Assembly: GCF_020102855.1 (NCBI RefSeq) | Contig: NZ_JADHZD010000011.1 | Span: 83,851 to 147,850 of the forward strand | Direction of reading: 5' to 3' | From: Nocardioides lacusdianchii | GTDB lineage: Bacteria > Actinomycetota > Actinomycetes > Propionibacteriales > Nocardioidaceae | Length of the DNA stretch: 64,000 nt | In this document: positions 32,802-41,765 of the stretch, one piece after another | Layout: the number at the start of each line of letters is the position of its first letter | How positions within the stretch are numbered: position 1 is the first letter of the stretch | Made by a program: the position numbers and the translations under genes | Notes under the pieces: model-generated | The model's input: only the letters and a program-made list of their open reading frames with translations | What the model was told of the DNA's origin: nothing | Database searches by the model: none

Positions 32802-33970
32802 CACGCCACCTCGCGGGCGGAGTCGTGCCCGCGCAGGTCCACGTCGCGACCTCGCCACCGCACCGACCGGCGTACGCCGCTCAGGACCGCGGAGCGCGCG
32901 AAGAGCAGGTCGAAGGCGAGCAGGGAGACCGGGGTCAGGGCCCAGGTCCACCAGCGGAAGGACCCCAGCCGGCGCAGCACCGCGCGCAGCTGCCAGGCGA
33001 GGGCGACGTACGCCGCCACCCACACCGCTGCGTGCCCGCCGACCAGTGTGCCGCCGATCCCCGTCGTCGCGTCGAGCAGCGTCAGCGCGGCGCCGACGGC
33101 GACCGCGTGGTGCACGGAGACGAAGAGCCCGGTGCCGAGCGCGGCCGGGAGCCACGCGGTGGAGGCCCCGGAGGCGATGTTCTTCGTCCAGCCCGCCGCG
33201 AGCTGGCCCACGCCCTCGGGGTAGCTGCGCATCCGCACCGACGCACCTCCCGTCGCGCACACCACCGGCAGGCCGGCGCGGTGGTAGGCCGCGGCGAGGG
33301 CGGCGTCGTCGAGGATCGCGGAGCGGACCGCGGCGTGACCGCCGACGGTGGCGAGGTCGGACCGGGAGGTGAGCAGGCAGGGTCCGAAGGCCATCGGGAC
33401 GCGCGAGCGCACCGCCCTCGCCCGGGGGCCGGTGAACGCGGCGCTCGCCATCACCGCGACGACGTTGAACCACGCGGAGAGCTGCTCGTGCGGGCGGACG
33501 ACGCGGTGGTAGGGCTGCACCGACACCAGCCCGCCAGAGCCGGCGTGCAGCTCGAGGAGCCCGGCGAGGGCGTCCGGCGCCAGCACGGTGTCGGCGTCGA
33601 GGAAGAGCAGGAGGTCGCCGTCGGTGACGTCGGCGCCCACGTGGCAGGCCCATGCCTTGCCGGTCCAGCCTGCGGGCGGCTGTCCTGCGGGCACGACCCG
33701 GGCGCCGGCGGACCGTGCCACCTCGGCGGTGGCGTCGCGGGAGTCGTCGTCGACGACCACGACCTCGCGCACCGGGGTGTCGAGCGCGGCGAGCGAGGAG
33801 AGGAGGTCGGGCAGGGTGAGTGCCTCGTCGCGCGCCGGAACGACGACCGAGACCCGCGCCGAGGACGGTGCGGCCGCGGTGCCGCGAGGCGGCACACGGA
33901 GATCGGCGAGCAGCCAGCGCGCCGTCGCCATCGCGGCGAGGACGAGGACCACCACGACGACGTCGCTCAT
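32801..33970 (-). CDS. Family 2 glycosyltransferase (carotenoid glycosylation, CrtQ-like)
   Basis: 389 aa; ATG 33970 overlaps the P450 stop. An N-terminal membrane helix is followed by a GT-A domain: VSVVVPARDEALTLPDLL, DDDSRDATAEVA, and the DAD metal motif in LLLFLDADTVLAPDAL. Two to three C-terminal membrane spans follow. The arrangement matches CrtQ of staphyloxanthin biosynthesis and its actinobacterial relatives. It probably adds a hexose to an oxidised carotenoid at the membrane. Donor sugar unknown. Confidence 0.8.
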   Translation of the reverse strand: MSDVVVVVLVLAAMATARWLLADLRVPPRGTAAAPSSARVSVVVPARDEALTLPDLLSSLAALDTPVREVVVVDDDSRDATAEVARSAGARVVPAGQPPAGWTGKAWACHVGADVTDGDLLLFLDADTVLAPDALAGLLELHAGSGGLVSVQPYHRVVRPHEQLSAWFNVVAVMASAAFTGPRARAVRSRVPMAFGPCLLTSRSDLATVGGHAAVRSAILDDAALAAAYHRAGLPVVCATGGASVRMRSYPEGVGQLAAGWTKNIASGASTAWLPAALGTGLFVSVHHAVAVGAALTLLDATTGIGGTLVGGHAAVWVAAYVALAWQLRAVLRRLGSFRWWTWALTPVSLLAFDLLFARSAVLSGVRRSVRWRGRDVDLRGHDSAREVA

Positions 33971-35364
33971 GCGCGTGCTCGGTCCAGGCGGGTGACGACC
34001 AGCGGCATCCCGCCGCGCGGGTGCACCGCCACCCTGGCCTGCGGCTCGGGTCGGCTCCAGCCCTCGGGCACGGCGAGCCGGTGCTCGCGGAGCACCTCGT
34101 CGAGCACCATGACCATCTCGCCGAGCGCGAACTCCCGTCCGATGCAGAGGCGGGGCCCCTGCCCGAACGGCAGGTACGCCGTGCGGCCCGCCCCCGGGTC
34201 GAGGAAGCGCTCCGGACGGAACGCCAGCGGCGCGGTCCACGGGTCGGGCCGGCGGTGCACGAGCCACGGGCTGATGATGGCGAGGGTGCCGGCGGGGACG
34301 TCGTGGCCCGCGACGACGTCGTCGGCCAGCGAGCGCCGCGAGAGCGCCCACGCGGGCGGGAAGAGACGCAGCGCCTCGTCGATAACGGCGCGGGTCCACG
34401 GCAGGGCCTCGCGCGTGGCGACCAGCGACACCGGCCCCGGGTGCGCGGCGAGCTCGGCGCGGGTGCGGTCCTGGACCTCGGGGTGCTCGGCCAGCAGCAT
34501 GAACGTCCACGCCAGCGACGCGGCGACGGTCTCGTGCCCCGCGACGATCATGGTGACGAGCTCGTCGCGGACCTCGGCGTCGGTGAGCCCGCTGTCGAGC
34601 AGCAGGCCCAGCAGGTCGTCGCCGTGAGGAGCCGTGCTCGTCCGACCGTTGCGGGCCCGGCGCTGGGCGATGATCTCCGCCGACGCCGCGTCCAGGCGGC
34701 GCCGCGCCGAGCGCAGCCGCACGTTGAGGCGCGTGGGCGTCCAGTGCGCCCGGGGGAGGATCGCGCGGCCGAGCCGGACCACGAGTTCCGCGGCGTCGCT
34801 CGTCGCGTCGAGCAGGGTCTGGGCCTGGCCGGACAGGTCGGCGGAGAAGAGCGCGCGTCCGACCGCGTCGAGGCCGATGGTGTGGGTCAGCGCGGCCACG
34901 TCGACCACCCCGGTGCCCCCGCCGGCGCCGACCGCGGCGGGCAGGCGTACGCCGACAGCGGACCGTGCCGCGGCCCGCACCTGCTCGCCGACCGCCTCGA
35001 GGCGCTGGTGGTGGAATGCGGGGGCAGCGAGGCGACGGTGGTCGATCCAGCTCGGCTCCGCGGAGGCCAGCAGGCCCTGTCCCGTGACCCGGGCGAGGGC
35101 GGCGTACTGCACGGTGTCCTTGCCCCAGCTGCGTGCCGAGGTCTGCAGGACGTGGCGCACGGCAGCGGGGTCGTTGAGGAGCAGCGCGGGAGCACCCGGC
35201 ACCGGGAAGGACACGAGGTCGCCGTACTCCTGGGAGACCGAGGCAAGGAACGACAGCGGGTCGGCTCGGATGGAGCGGAACTCACGGGCCATGTCGAGCG
35301 AGGTCGGCCCGGGTACGCCGATGTCGGTGGGCTGCATCTCCTGCAGCCTCGTCGAGATGCTCAC
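33967..35364 (-). CDS. Cytochrome P450, probable carotenoid oxidase
   Basis: 465 aa from GTG 35364 (GTGA overlap with crtYf). Complete P450: I-helix AGHETVAASL, E-x-x-R in DEALRLFPPAW, and haem-Cys loop FGQGPRLCIGREFA. Length and the PERFLDPGAGRTAYLPFGQGPR segment resemble CYP enzymes that hydroxylate carotenoids or fatty acids. It sits between the cyclase genes and the glycosyltransferase, so it likely introduces the hydroxyl or carboxyl that is then glycosylated. The site of oxidation cannot be told. Confidence 0.85.
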   Translation of the reverse strand: MSISTRLQEMQPTDIGVPGPTSLDMAREFRSIRADPLSFLASVSQEYGDLVSFPVPGAPALLLNDPAAVRHVLQTSARSWGKDTVQYAALARVTGQGLLASAEPSWIDHRRLAAPAFHHQRLEAVGEQVRAAARSAVGVRLPAAVGAGGGTGVVDVAALTHTIGLDAVGRALFSADLSGQAQTLLDATSDAAELVVRLGRAILPRAHWTPTRLNVRLRSARRRLDAASAEIIAQRRARNGRTSTAPHGDDLLGLLLDSGLTDAEVRDELVTMIVAGHETVAASLAWTFMLLAEHPEVQDRTRAELAAHPGPVSLVATREALPWTRAVIDEALRLFPPAWALSRRSLADDVVAGHDVPAGTLAIISPWLVHRRPDPWTAPLAFRPERFLDPGAGRTAYLPFGQGPRLCIGREFALGEMVMVLDEVLREHRLAVPEGWSRPEPQARVAVHPRGGMPLVVTRLDRARA

Positions 35365-35699
35365 GCGGCCTCCTGCGCAGGCCGGCGCCGGCCGAGCCAC
35401 GTCCAGACGACGCAGCTGGTCAGCACCAGTGCGAAGCCGAAGGCCAGGTCCTCGACCGGTGCGTAGACCAGCCGGCCGTCGCCGACGAGCACGATCCTGT
35501 CGCTGCCGATGATGGCGTCGGGGGAGTAGCGCACGATCCCGCGCCCAGTGAGCCAGCCGTTGGTGAGCAGCTGGAAGAACACGATGATGGCGTAGGCCGA
35601 CCACCAGTCCCGGGTCGAGGTCACGCGCGTGCGCAGACCCCACCGGTCCAGGGCCAGGGCGACGAGCACGCCCACCACCGCGAGGGCCGTGTAGGTCAC
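35361..35699 (-). CDS. crtYf: Lycopene cyclase subunit (CrtYf/CrtYd-like)
   Basis: 112 aa, three membrane spans, one half of the heterodimeric lycopene cyclase found in actinobacteria. GTG 35699 overlaps the crtYe stop (GTGA). The segment TNGWLTGRGIVRYSPDAIIG and the following VEDLAFGFALVLTS are typical of the second subunit. It works with CrtYe to close a ring on an acyclic carotenoid. Confidence 0.82.
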   Translation of the reverse strand: MTYTALAVVGVLVALALDRWGLRTRVTSTRDWWSAYAIIVFFQLLTNGWLTGRGIVRYSPDAIIGSDRIVLVGDGRLVYAPVEDLAFGFALVLTSCVVWTWLGRRRPAQEAA

Positions 35700-36040
35700 G
35701 CGTCCCCCTCGTGCGCGGCGCTCGCGAGCCGACGTCGGGCGGCGCTGACGCCCTCGAGCGTCAGCACCGCCACCAGCGGGATCACGACGAAGAAGCCGAT
35801 CTCCTCCAGCGGCAGGCCGCCGACGCGCCAGGGCAGCGTCTGACCGGCGTCGAAGGACCAGTGCCCGGCCGCGGTGGCGTAGAGGTCCCACACCACGAAC
35901 GGCGTCCCGGCCAGCAGCACGGTGAGCAGCAGCCGCCGGGGCTGGCGCAGCACGTCGAGCCGGAAGGCAGGCACCAGCGGCAGGGTCCCGGCCAGGCAGA
36001 AGGCAAGCATGGCGACGTAGGACCAGTGGACCAGGCTCAT
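35696..36040 (-). CDS. crtYe: Lycopene cyclase subunit (CrtYe/CrtYc-like)
   Basis: 114 aa, three membrane spans. The conserved acidic motif PLEEIGFFVVIP (about 76-87), needed for proton-driven cyclisation, is present, as is VWDLYATAAGHWSF. ATG 36040 overlaps crtI (ATGA) and its stop overlaps crtYf. The pair would make beta- or gamma-carotene-type rings, or epsilon rings if a C50 pathway operates. Confidence 0.83.
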   Translation of the reverse strand: MSLVHWSYVAMLAFCLAGTLPLVPAFRLDVLRQPRRLLLTVLLAGTPFVVWDLYATAAGHWSFDAGQTLPWRVGGLPLEEIGFFVVIPLVAVLTLEGVSAARRRLASAAHEGDA

Positions 36041-37656
36041 CGGCCGCCCACCGGCTGCGCCGACCGGTCACCGGTCAGTCGCTTGAGCACCAGCTCGGCG
36101 CTGATCAGGCACATCGGCAGGCCGACGCCGGGCACCGTGGTCGAGCCGGCGTAGAGGAGCCCGTCGACCTTCGCCGAGGTGTTCCCCGGGCGGAGGAAGG
36201 CGCTCTGTCGCAGCGTGTGCTCGAGGCCGAGCGCCCCGCCCCGCCAGGAGTGGTAGCGCGCCTCGAAGTCCTCGGGACCGACGGTGTGGCGCACGACGAC
36301 CCGGTCGGCGAGGTCGTGGACCCCCGACCACCGGGCGACCTGCGCGATCGCGGCGTCAGCCGTGCGCTCGACCTGCTCCGAGCCCGCACCGTCGTCGCCC
36401 CCGCGCCCGATGCGGGTGTCGGCCGGCACCGGGACGAGGACGAAGAGGTTCTCGTGGCCCGCGGGCGCCACGGTCGGGTCGGTCTCGGAGGGCTTGCAGA
36501 CGTAGACCGACGCCGGTTCGGGGACGCGGGCGTCCTTGCCGAAGATGTCGCCGAAGTTCTGCCCCCAGTCGCTGGTGAAGAACAGCGAGTGGTGCGGCAG
36601 CTCGGGCAGCGACCCCTCCACGCCCAGCATCGCCAGGACAGCGCCCGGTCCGGGCGAGCGGTCGCGCCACACGCGCTCGGGGTGCGTCTGCAGAGCGGTC
36701 GGCAGGAGGGCGGTCTCGAGGTGGTGGAGGTCGGCGGCACCGACGACGACGTCGGCCGGCAGCACGACCCGGTCACCCGAGGCGTCGAGGTGCTCGACAC
36801 CCGTCACCCGCGCCCGGCGCCCGGCGCCTTCCGTCACGATCGCGGTCGCCTCGCACCCGGTGTGCAGCCGCGCCCCGTGGCGCTCGGCCAGGGCGGCGAT
36901 GACCTCGATGAGGCGGGTGAACCCGCCCTGCGGGTAGAGCACGCTGTCGCCGAGGTCGAGGCGGCTCATCAGGTGGTACATGCTCGGCGCGCGGCTGGGG
37001 GAGGAGCCGAGGAAGACCGCGGGGTAGCCCAGCACCTGCCGCAGCCGGTTGTCGGAGAACGACGCGGCGACGTGGCTCTCCAGCGACCGGGTCAGCAGCC
37101 GGCTCAGCTTCGGGGTGCTGCGGACGACGTCGGGGTGGAGGAACGACGAGGTGGCGTCGAAGTTGCTGTAGAGGAAGCGGCGCAGCGCCATGTCGTAGGT
37201 CTCCTCCGCCGAGCGGAGGTAGGCGTCGAAGCGCTCACCGGCACCGGGCTCGAGGGACTCGAACAGGGCGCGGTTGTGCGCCCGGTCGGGGCGTACGTCG
37301 ATCGACTCGTCGTGGCCCTCGAAGAACACCCGGTAGCTCGGGTCGAGGACGGTGAGGTCGAGCTCGGCGTCCGCCGTGGTGCCGAGCAGCGAGAAGAAGT
37401 GCTCGAACACCTCCGGCATCAGGTACCACGACGCGCCGGTGTCGAACCGGAACCCGCTGCGCTCCACGCTGCCGACCCGACCGCCGAGGTCGTGGTTCTT
37501 CTCGACGAGGTCGACGCTGTGCCCCCGCGAGGCAAGCAGGGCGGCCGTGGCCAGCCCGGCGATGCCGCCACCGATGACCACGATCCGCTGCGCGGACCCG
37601 TCGGGGGCGGTCGTGCCCGTGCGCCGGCCGAGCCGGTCGGGGAGTGCCATTCTCAT
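36037..37656 (-). CDS. crtI: Phytoene desaturase
   Basis: 539 aa. N-terminal dinucleotide fold VVIGGGIAGLATAALLASRG followed by DLGGRVGSVERSGFRFDTGASWYLMP. A C-terminal FAD segment, GLLYAGSTTVPGVGLPMCLISAELV, is the bacterial phytoene desaturase signature. It converts phytoene stepwise to lycopene using FAD. ATG 37656 overlaps the crtB stop; a second ATG two codons later is possible. Confidence 0.92.
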   Translation of the reverse strand: MRMALPDRLGRRTGTTAPDGSAQRIVVIGGGIAGLATAALLASRGHSVDLVEKNHDLGGRVGSVERSGFRFDTGASWYLMPEVFEHFFSLLGTTADAELDLTVLDPSYRVFFEGHDESIDVRPDRAHNRALFESLEPGAGERFDAYLRSAEETYDMALRRFLYSNFDATSSFLHPDVVRSTPKLSRLLTRSLESHVAASFSDNRLRQVLGYPAVFLGSSPSRAPSMYHLMSRLDLGDSVLYPQGGFTRLIEVIAALAERHGARLHTGCEATAIVTEGAGRRARVTGVEHLDASGDRVVLPADVVVGAADLHHLETALLPTALQTHPERVWRDRSPGPGAVLAMLGVEGSLPELPHHSLFFTSDWGQNFGDIFGKDARVPEPASVYVCKPSETDPTVAPAGHENLFVLVPVPADTRIGRGGDDGAGSEQVERTADAAIAQVARWSGVHDLADRVVVRHTVGPEDFEARYHSWRGGALGLEHTLRQSAFLRPGNTSAKVDGLLYAGSTTVPGVGLPMCLISAELVLKRLTGDRSAQPVGGR

Positions 37657-38537
37657 GCTCGTCCTTCGTGGAGTGAGCCCAGCGCGAGGCGGAGCTTGAC
37701 TGCGGCGGGCACGCGCACGCGCTGCCGGCGGATGTCGGCGGCCGGCGTCGCGCGCAGCCGCGCGGCCAGCTCGGCGAAGGTCGCGTGCGCGGCGCGCACC
37801 GCGCGCCGGCTGCTCGGGGGCAGGTCGGGGACCACGGCGGCCGCCGCGGCCAGGTCGGCGTCGATGTCGTCGAGGATCCGGTCCCGGTCGCGGTCGCAGA
37901 AGCGCTCCACGTCGAGGCCGGGGAAGTAGTCGCGCCGCAGGACGTCGTGGTCGTCGGAGAGGTCACGGACGAAGTTGAGCTTCTGGAAGGCCGCGCCGAG
38001 CCGCCTCGCCCCGGGGGTGAGGTCCTCGTAGGCGCGGGCGCGGTCACCGACGGCGTCGGGCGCGGCGAGGAAGGCCCGCAGGCACATCAGGCCGACGACC
38101 TCGGCCGAGCCGTAGACGTAGCGGTCGAAGCTCTCCTGGGTGTGCGTCGTGGTGTCGAGGTCGGTGCGCATCGAGGCGAAGAAGGGCGCCACGACGTCGT
38201 CCTCGATGCCGACGGCCTGCGCCGTGCGGGCGAAGGCGTGCACCACGAGGTTGCCGCTCCAGCCGGTCGCGAGGGCGTGGCGTACGTCGTCCTCGAGCCA
38301 GTCGAGCATGGTGGCACGGGCGTCGCGCCCGAGCGCGGGATCGGGGTTGTCGACGATCTCGTCGGCGACCCGCACCAGGGCGTAGACGTTGCGGACCTGG
38401 GTGCGCACCGGCTCGCCGAGCAGGCGCGAGGCCAGGCCGAAGGAGCTGGAGTACTGGCGGATCACGACGGCCGAGCTCTCCTCGGACACCACGTCGTAGA
38501 GGTTGCGCGGGACACCGCGCCCGACGAACATGCTCAC
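37653..38537 (-). CDS. crtB: Phytoene synthase
   Basis: 294 aa from GTG 38537 (GTGA overlap with crtE); ATG 38531 is an alternative two codons later. Squalene/phytoene synthase fold with Asp-rich motifs RVADEIVDNPD (about 54-64) and NFVRDLSDDHDVLRRDYFP (about 185-203). It joins two GGPP molecules head to head into phytoene, the first committed carotenoid step. Confidence 0.92.
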   Translation of the reverse strand: MSMFVGRGVPRNLYDVVSEESSAVVIRQYSSSFGLASRLLGEPVRTQVRNVYALVRVADEIVDNPDPALGRDARATMLDWLEDDVRHALATGWSGNLVVHAFARTAQAVGIEDDVVAPFFASMRTDLDTTTHTQESFDRYVYGSAEVVGLMCLRAFLAAPDAVGDRARAYEDLTPGARRLGAAFQKLNFVRDLSDDHDVLRRDYFPGLDVERFCDRDRDRILDDIDADLAAAAAVVPDLPPSSRRAVRAAHATFAELAARLRATPAADIRRQRVRVPAAVKLRLALGSLHEGRA

Positions 38538-39577
38538 GCCGCCGCCTCGCGTCCGCCGACGAGGACCGAGGTGGAGGCCTCGAGGTCGTCGAGGAGCTCG
38601 ACGGGGACGCCGACCTCGTCGACCATCGCCCGCGCGGCGGTGAGGTGCTCCGCGGCGAGGTCCTCGACGAACGCGCGGGACCCCGAGGTGGTCAGCAGCT
38701 CGCGCACCCGGGCGAGGTCGTCGTCGTCGAGGTCGCGCCCGACGAGGGGACGCACCTGCTCCCACTCCGCGGTCGTCCGCGCGTGGACGAGCAGGGGCGT
38801 CTGCTTGCCTGCGCGCAGGTCGCTGGTCGTGCTCTTGCCCGAGCGCGCCGGGTCGCCGAAGACGCCGATCAGGTCATCGACCAGCTGGAAAGCCAGGCCC
38901 ATCGAGCGGCCGGCCTCACCGAGCCGGGCGACCACGGGCTCCGCGGCACCGGCGAGCACCGCGCCCGCCTGGAGCGGGAGGGAGAACGAGTAGGCGCTGG
39001 TCTTCTGCTCCTCCATCGCCAGGCTCTCGGCGAGCGACACCTCGTGGTGGGCCATCGTGAGGCGTACGTCTGCCAGCTCGCCCGACGCGGTCGTGTGCAG
39101 CGCGACGTCGAAGAGGTCGAGGAGGCAGTGCACGACGTCGGTCGGGGCGCCGCAGGTGGCCACCGCACGTACGGCGGCCGCGAGGGCCAGGTCGCCGGCC
39201 AGGATGGCTGCGGTCAGGCCGTAGGCGCCCATCGCCTCGGGACCGGCGCCACCACGGTGTGCGGCGTCGCGGAAGGTGCCGCTGACGTTGGGCCGTCCGC
39301 GCCGCAGGTGGTCGTCGTCGATGACGTCGTCGTGGATGACGAACGCGGTGTGGAGCAGCTCGACGGCAGCACCCACCTCCGCAGCGACCAGCGGCAGGGT
39401 CCCGCCCAGGGCGTCGTGCGTCGCGACGACCAGGCGCGGGCGCAGCCGCTTGCCGTCCTCGGTGGCCGCGGCCAGCGCGTCCCAGAGCGCCGCGTGGTGG
39501 GGATCGATCGCGGTCGCCCGCACGCGTCCCTCGTCCAGCAGCCTCGCGAGTGCCTCGTCACAACTGGTCGAACTCAT
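38534..39577 (-). CDS. crtE: Geranylgeranyl diphosphate synthase
   Basis: 347 aa; ATG 39577 with GGAGGG 6 nt upstream, preferred to a start 20 codons earlier. First Asp-rich motif IHDDVIDDDHLRRG (about 81-94) and second motif QLVDDLIGVFGDP (about 233-245). It supplies GGPP to crtB and probably to the UbiA enzyme. It is the first gene of the operon; the 85-bp gap to the divergent MerR gene must hold its promoter. Confidence 0.92.
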   Translation of the reverse strand: MSSTSCDEALARLLDEGRVRATAIDPHHAALWDALAAATEDGKRLRPRLVVATHDALGGTLPLVAAEVGAAVELLHTAFVIHDDVIDDDHLRRGRPNVSGTFRDAAHRGGAGPEAMGAYGLTAAILAGDLALAAAVRAVATCGAPTDVVHCLLDLFDVALHTTASGELADVRLTMAHHEVSLAESLAMEEQKTSAYSFSLPLQAGAVLAGAAEPVVARLGEAGRSMGLAFQLVDDLIGVFGDPARSGKSTTSDLRAGKQTPLLVHARTTAEWEQVRPLVGRDLDDDDLARVRELLTTSGSRAFVEDLAAEHLTAARAMVDEVGVPVELLDDLEASTSVLVGGREAAA

Positions 39578-39662
39578 CGGTGCCCTCCATGAGCTGCTCA
39601 AACCCACCGCTCCCAAAAACCTATGCAACACTGCCAAGGAAATCTAGGCGAGAGGTAGAGGA
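39578..39662. promoter_or_regulatory. Divergent control region of crt operon and MerR-DICT gene
   Basis: The only long gap flanking the 15-gene operon. It is A/T-richer than its surroundings. Ribosome sites for both genes lie at its edges (GGAGGG for crtE; GAGGTAGAGG for the regulator). An interrupted dyad CCTA...TAGG spans 39621-39649. MerR proteins often bind such gaps; no consensus operator was identified. Confidence 0.45.
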
Positions 39663-40544
39663 ATGGCACACCAGCATCCCACCTCGCCGCCCCCCGGGTC
39701 CAAGGTGTCCGGGGGCGAGCTGTCGATCGGCGAGCTCTCCCGTAGGACCGGGGTACCCATTGCCACGATCCGCAGCTGGGAGTCGCGCCACGGATTTCCG
39801 CGGCCCCGTCGCCAGGACGGCGGGCACCGCCGCTACGACGGGTCCGACGTGGAGGCCGTGCGCGGCGTGCTCGAGCGCCGCCGCGGCGGCCTGTCCCTCA
39901 CCGCGGCCATCGAGCGGGCGGCGTCCCCGCGGGTGCGGTCCGGGTCGGTCTTCGCCGAGCTGCGACAGCGCCACCCGGAGCTGGTGCCGCACGTGCTCTC
40001 GCGCGACACGCTGCTCGCGATGAGCCGCGCCATCGAGGACGAGTGCTGCGCGCGTGCCGCGCAGCCGCTGCTCTTCGGTGGCTTCCAGCGCGAGAGCCGG
40101 CTGCGCGGGTCGCTCGACCGCTGGCGCGAGCTGGCGCGCACGTCGCGCCGCACCGTGGTCTTCGCCGACCTCCCGAACCCCGCTCCGCTGGCCGACGGAG
40201 CACCTGTCGAGGTGGGACTGCCCGCGGACGCCCCGCTCAACCGGGAGTGGCTGGTCGTGTGCGACGCCGGCGACCTCCCCGCCTGCCTGGCCGCCGTCGA
40301 GCTCCCCGGACGATCTGGTGCTGCGCCGTCCGAACGCAGCTTCGAGGCCGTGTGGTCGCTCGACCCCCGCGTCGTGCGCGACGCGAGCCGGGTGTGCTCG
40401 GTCCTGGCCGACGGCTACCGGCCCGGCTGGCGTCCTGCTGGTCCGCAGCTGACCGACGACGAGCCCCCGCCCGCGTCGGAGGACCTGCGGCGTGCGTCCC
40501 ACCTCTTCGAGAGGATGGTCTCCTACCTCGATGCGACGAGGTGA
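39663..40544 (+). CDS. MerR-family regulator with DICT sensory domain
   Basis: 293 aa. The N-terminal winged helix is at about 20-85: LSIGELSRRTGVPIATIRSWESRHGF, then HRRYDGSDVEAV. The C-terminal ~180 residues (about 100-280) match the DICT type of sensory domain linked to light or stress signalling (RAAQPLLFGGFQRESRLRGSLDRWRELARTS; VVFADL). There is no cobalamin-binding motif, unlike LitR/CarH. It is divergent from crtE and probably controls carotenoid synthesis. Sign of control and signal unknown. Confidence 0.82.
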   Translation: MAHQHPTSPPPGSKVSGGELSIGELSRRTGVPIATIRSWESRHGFPRPRRQDGGHRRYDGSDVEAVRGVLERRRGGLSLTAAIERAASPRVRSGSVFAELRQRHPELVPHVLSRDTLLAMSRAIEDECCARAAQPLLFGGFQRESRLRGSLDRWRELARTSRRTVVFADLPNPAPLADGAPVEVGLPADAPLNREWLVVCDAGDLPACLAAVELPGRSGAAPSERSFEAVWSLDPRVVRDASRVCSVLADGYRPGWRPAGPQLTDDEPPPASEDLRRASHLFERMVSYLDATR

Positions 40545-40553
40545 GGCAGACAG

Positions 40554-41249
40554 GTGACTCGGACGGGGGACGCAGTGGCGATCAGGGCAGTGGTGCTCGA
40601 CATCGGGGGAGTCCTCGAGGTCGTCGACGACGAGGTGTTCCCCGCTCCCGCCGAGGCCCGGCTGGGCCTGGCCCCCGGCAGCATCTCCGGCGGGCTGGCG
40701 GCGTTGCCGGGCGACGCGATGCTGGGCGAGGTGACCGAGGACGAGGTCCGCGCGGAGTGGCAGCGGGCGCTCGGGCTCGACGACGACCAGGTCGACGGGC
40801 TGCTCGAGGACTACTGGCGGTGGTACGTCGGCACCCTCGACCGCCCGCTGCTCGACTGGTTCGCCTCGCAGCGCCCGGCGCGGCTCACCGGCATCCTGTC
40901 CAACTCCGGTCCCGGCGCCCGTGAGCGCGAGCGCCACCACGGGTTCGAGGACCTCACCGACGACATCGTCTACAGCCACGAGGTGGGGGTGGCCAAGCCC
41001 GACCCCGCGGCGTACGAGCTCACCGCCCGCCGTCTCGGGGTCGAGCCCCACGAGGTGCTGTTCCTCGACGACGTCGAGGCCAACGTCGACGCCGCGCGGC
41101 GCGCCGGCTGGCACGCCGTCCTCCACCGCGACACCGCGACGTCGATCGCGGAGATGGAACGGATCATCGCCGAGACGTCCCGGGACCGACCGGCTCAGGC
41201 CGGGTCGCTGCCCGACTCCCCGGGCGGGTCGGGGAGCGGCCAGACGTAG
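40554..41249 (+). CDS. HAD-superfamily hydrolase
   Basis: 231 aa from GTG 40554. HAD motif 1 is VVLDIGGVLE, with Gly in place of the second Asp, as in the YihX-like branch. Motif 2 Ser/Thr is in LTGILSNSGPG, motif 3 Lys in GVAKPDPAAYELTARRLG, and motif 4 FLDDVEANVDAARRAG. Likely a small-molecule phosphatase; substrate unknown. Its last 55 bp overlap the convergent MSMEG_6728-like gene. Confidence 0.85.
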   Translation: MTRTGDAVAIRAVVLDIGGVLEVVDDEVFPAPAEARLGLAPGSISGGLAALPGDAMLGEVTEDEVRAEWQRALGLDDDQVDGLLEDYWRWYVGTLDRPLLDWFASQRPARLTGILSNSGPGARERERHHGFEDLTDDIVYSHEVGVAKPDPAAYELTARRLGVEPHEVLFLDDVEANVDAARRAGWHAVLHRDTATSIAEMERIIAETSRDRPAQAGSLPDSPGGSGSGQT

Positions 41250-41680
41250 GGAAGGTCGTCGGGAACCCCCGGGAACAGCGGGCCGTAGTGCGCCGGGTCC
41301 TTGCGCACGAGCGCCGACCGGTGCGCGCGGTGGAAGTCGTCGTCCCCGATCCACCACGGCAGGTCCCCGGTCGCCGCGAGCTCCTCCTGGCTACGGATGC
41401 CGGTGACACCGGCCGCCCGGAGGTCGACCACGAGGGTGGCGGCGCAGGTGTCGTCGTGGCCGCGACCGGTCCACGCCTCGCAGCACGCGAGGGCGTAGCG
41501 TCCGAGCGCCTCGAGGTGTCCGCGCCACATCCGTACGGCGGGGTGGTGGCGCCAGCCGTAGCCGGGGACCGTCAGGCCCCTGACTACCTGGAGGCACTCG
41601 ACGCGCTGCTTGCCCAGCCGCTTGGCATCCAGCACGGCAGCAGAACGCGCGAAGTCGGGCCAGGGGAGGAAGGTCTGCAT
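41195..41680 (-). CDS. MSMEG_6728-family protein
   Basis: 161 aa from ATG 41680. N-terminal QTFLPWPDFARSAAVLDAKRLGKQRVECLQV is characteristic of the family (distantly related to pyrimidine-dimer DNA glycosylases), followed by WRHHPAVRMWRGH and LPWWIGDDDFHRAHRSALVRKDPAHY. Biochemical role is not established. A TAGCGT box (41689-41694) 8 nt before the start suggests a leaderless or near-leaderless mRNA. Convergent 55-bp overlap with the HAD gene. Confidence 0.75.
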   Translation of the reverse strand: MQTFLPWPDFARSAAVLDAKRLGKQRVECLQVVRGLTVPGYGWRHHPAVRMWRGHLEALGRYALACCEAWTGRGHDDTCAATLVVDLRAAGVTGIRSQEELAATGDLPWWIGDDDFHRAHRSALVRKDPAHYGPLFPGVPDDLPYVWPLPDPPGESGSDPA

Positions 41681-41765
41681 CGGGATCCACGCTAGGCACG
41701 CCCCCGTCCGCGCTGCACCGCCCGAGGGGAGGGGGTGAAGGTGCGGAGGCTGGGTACGGGGACGC

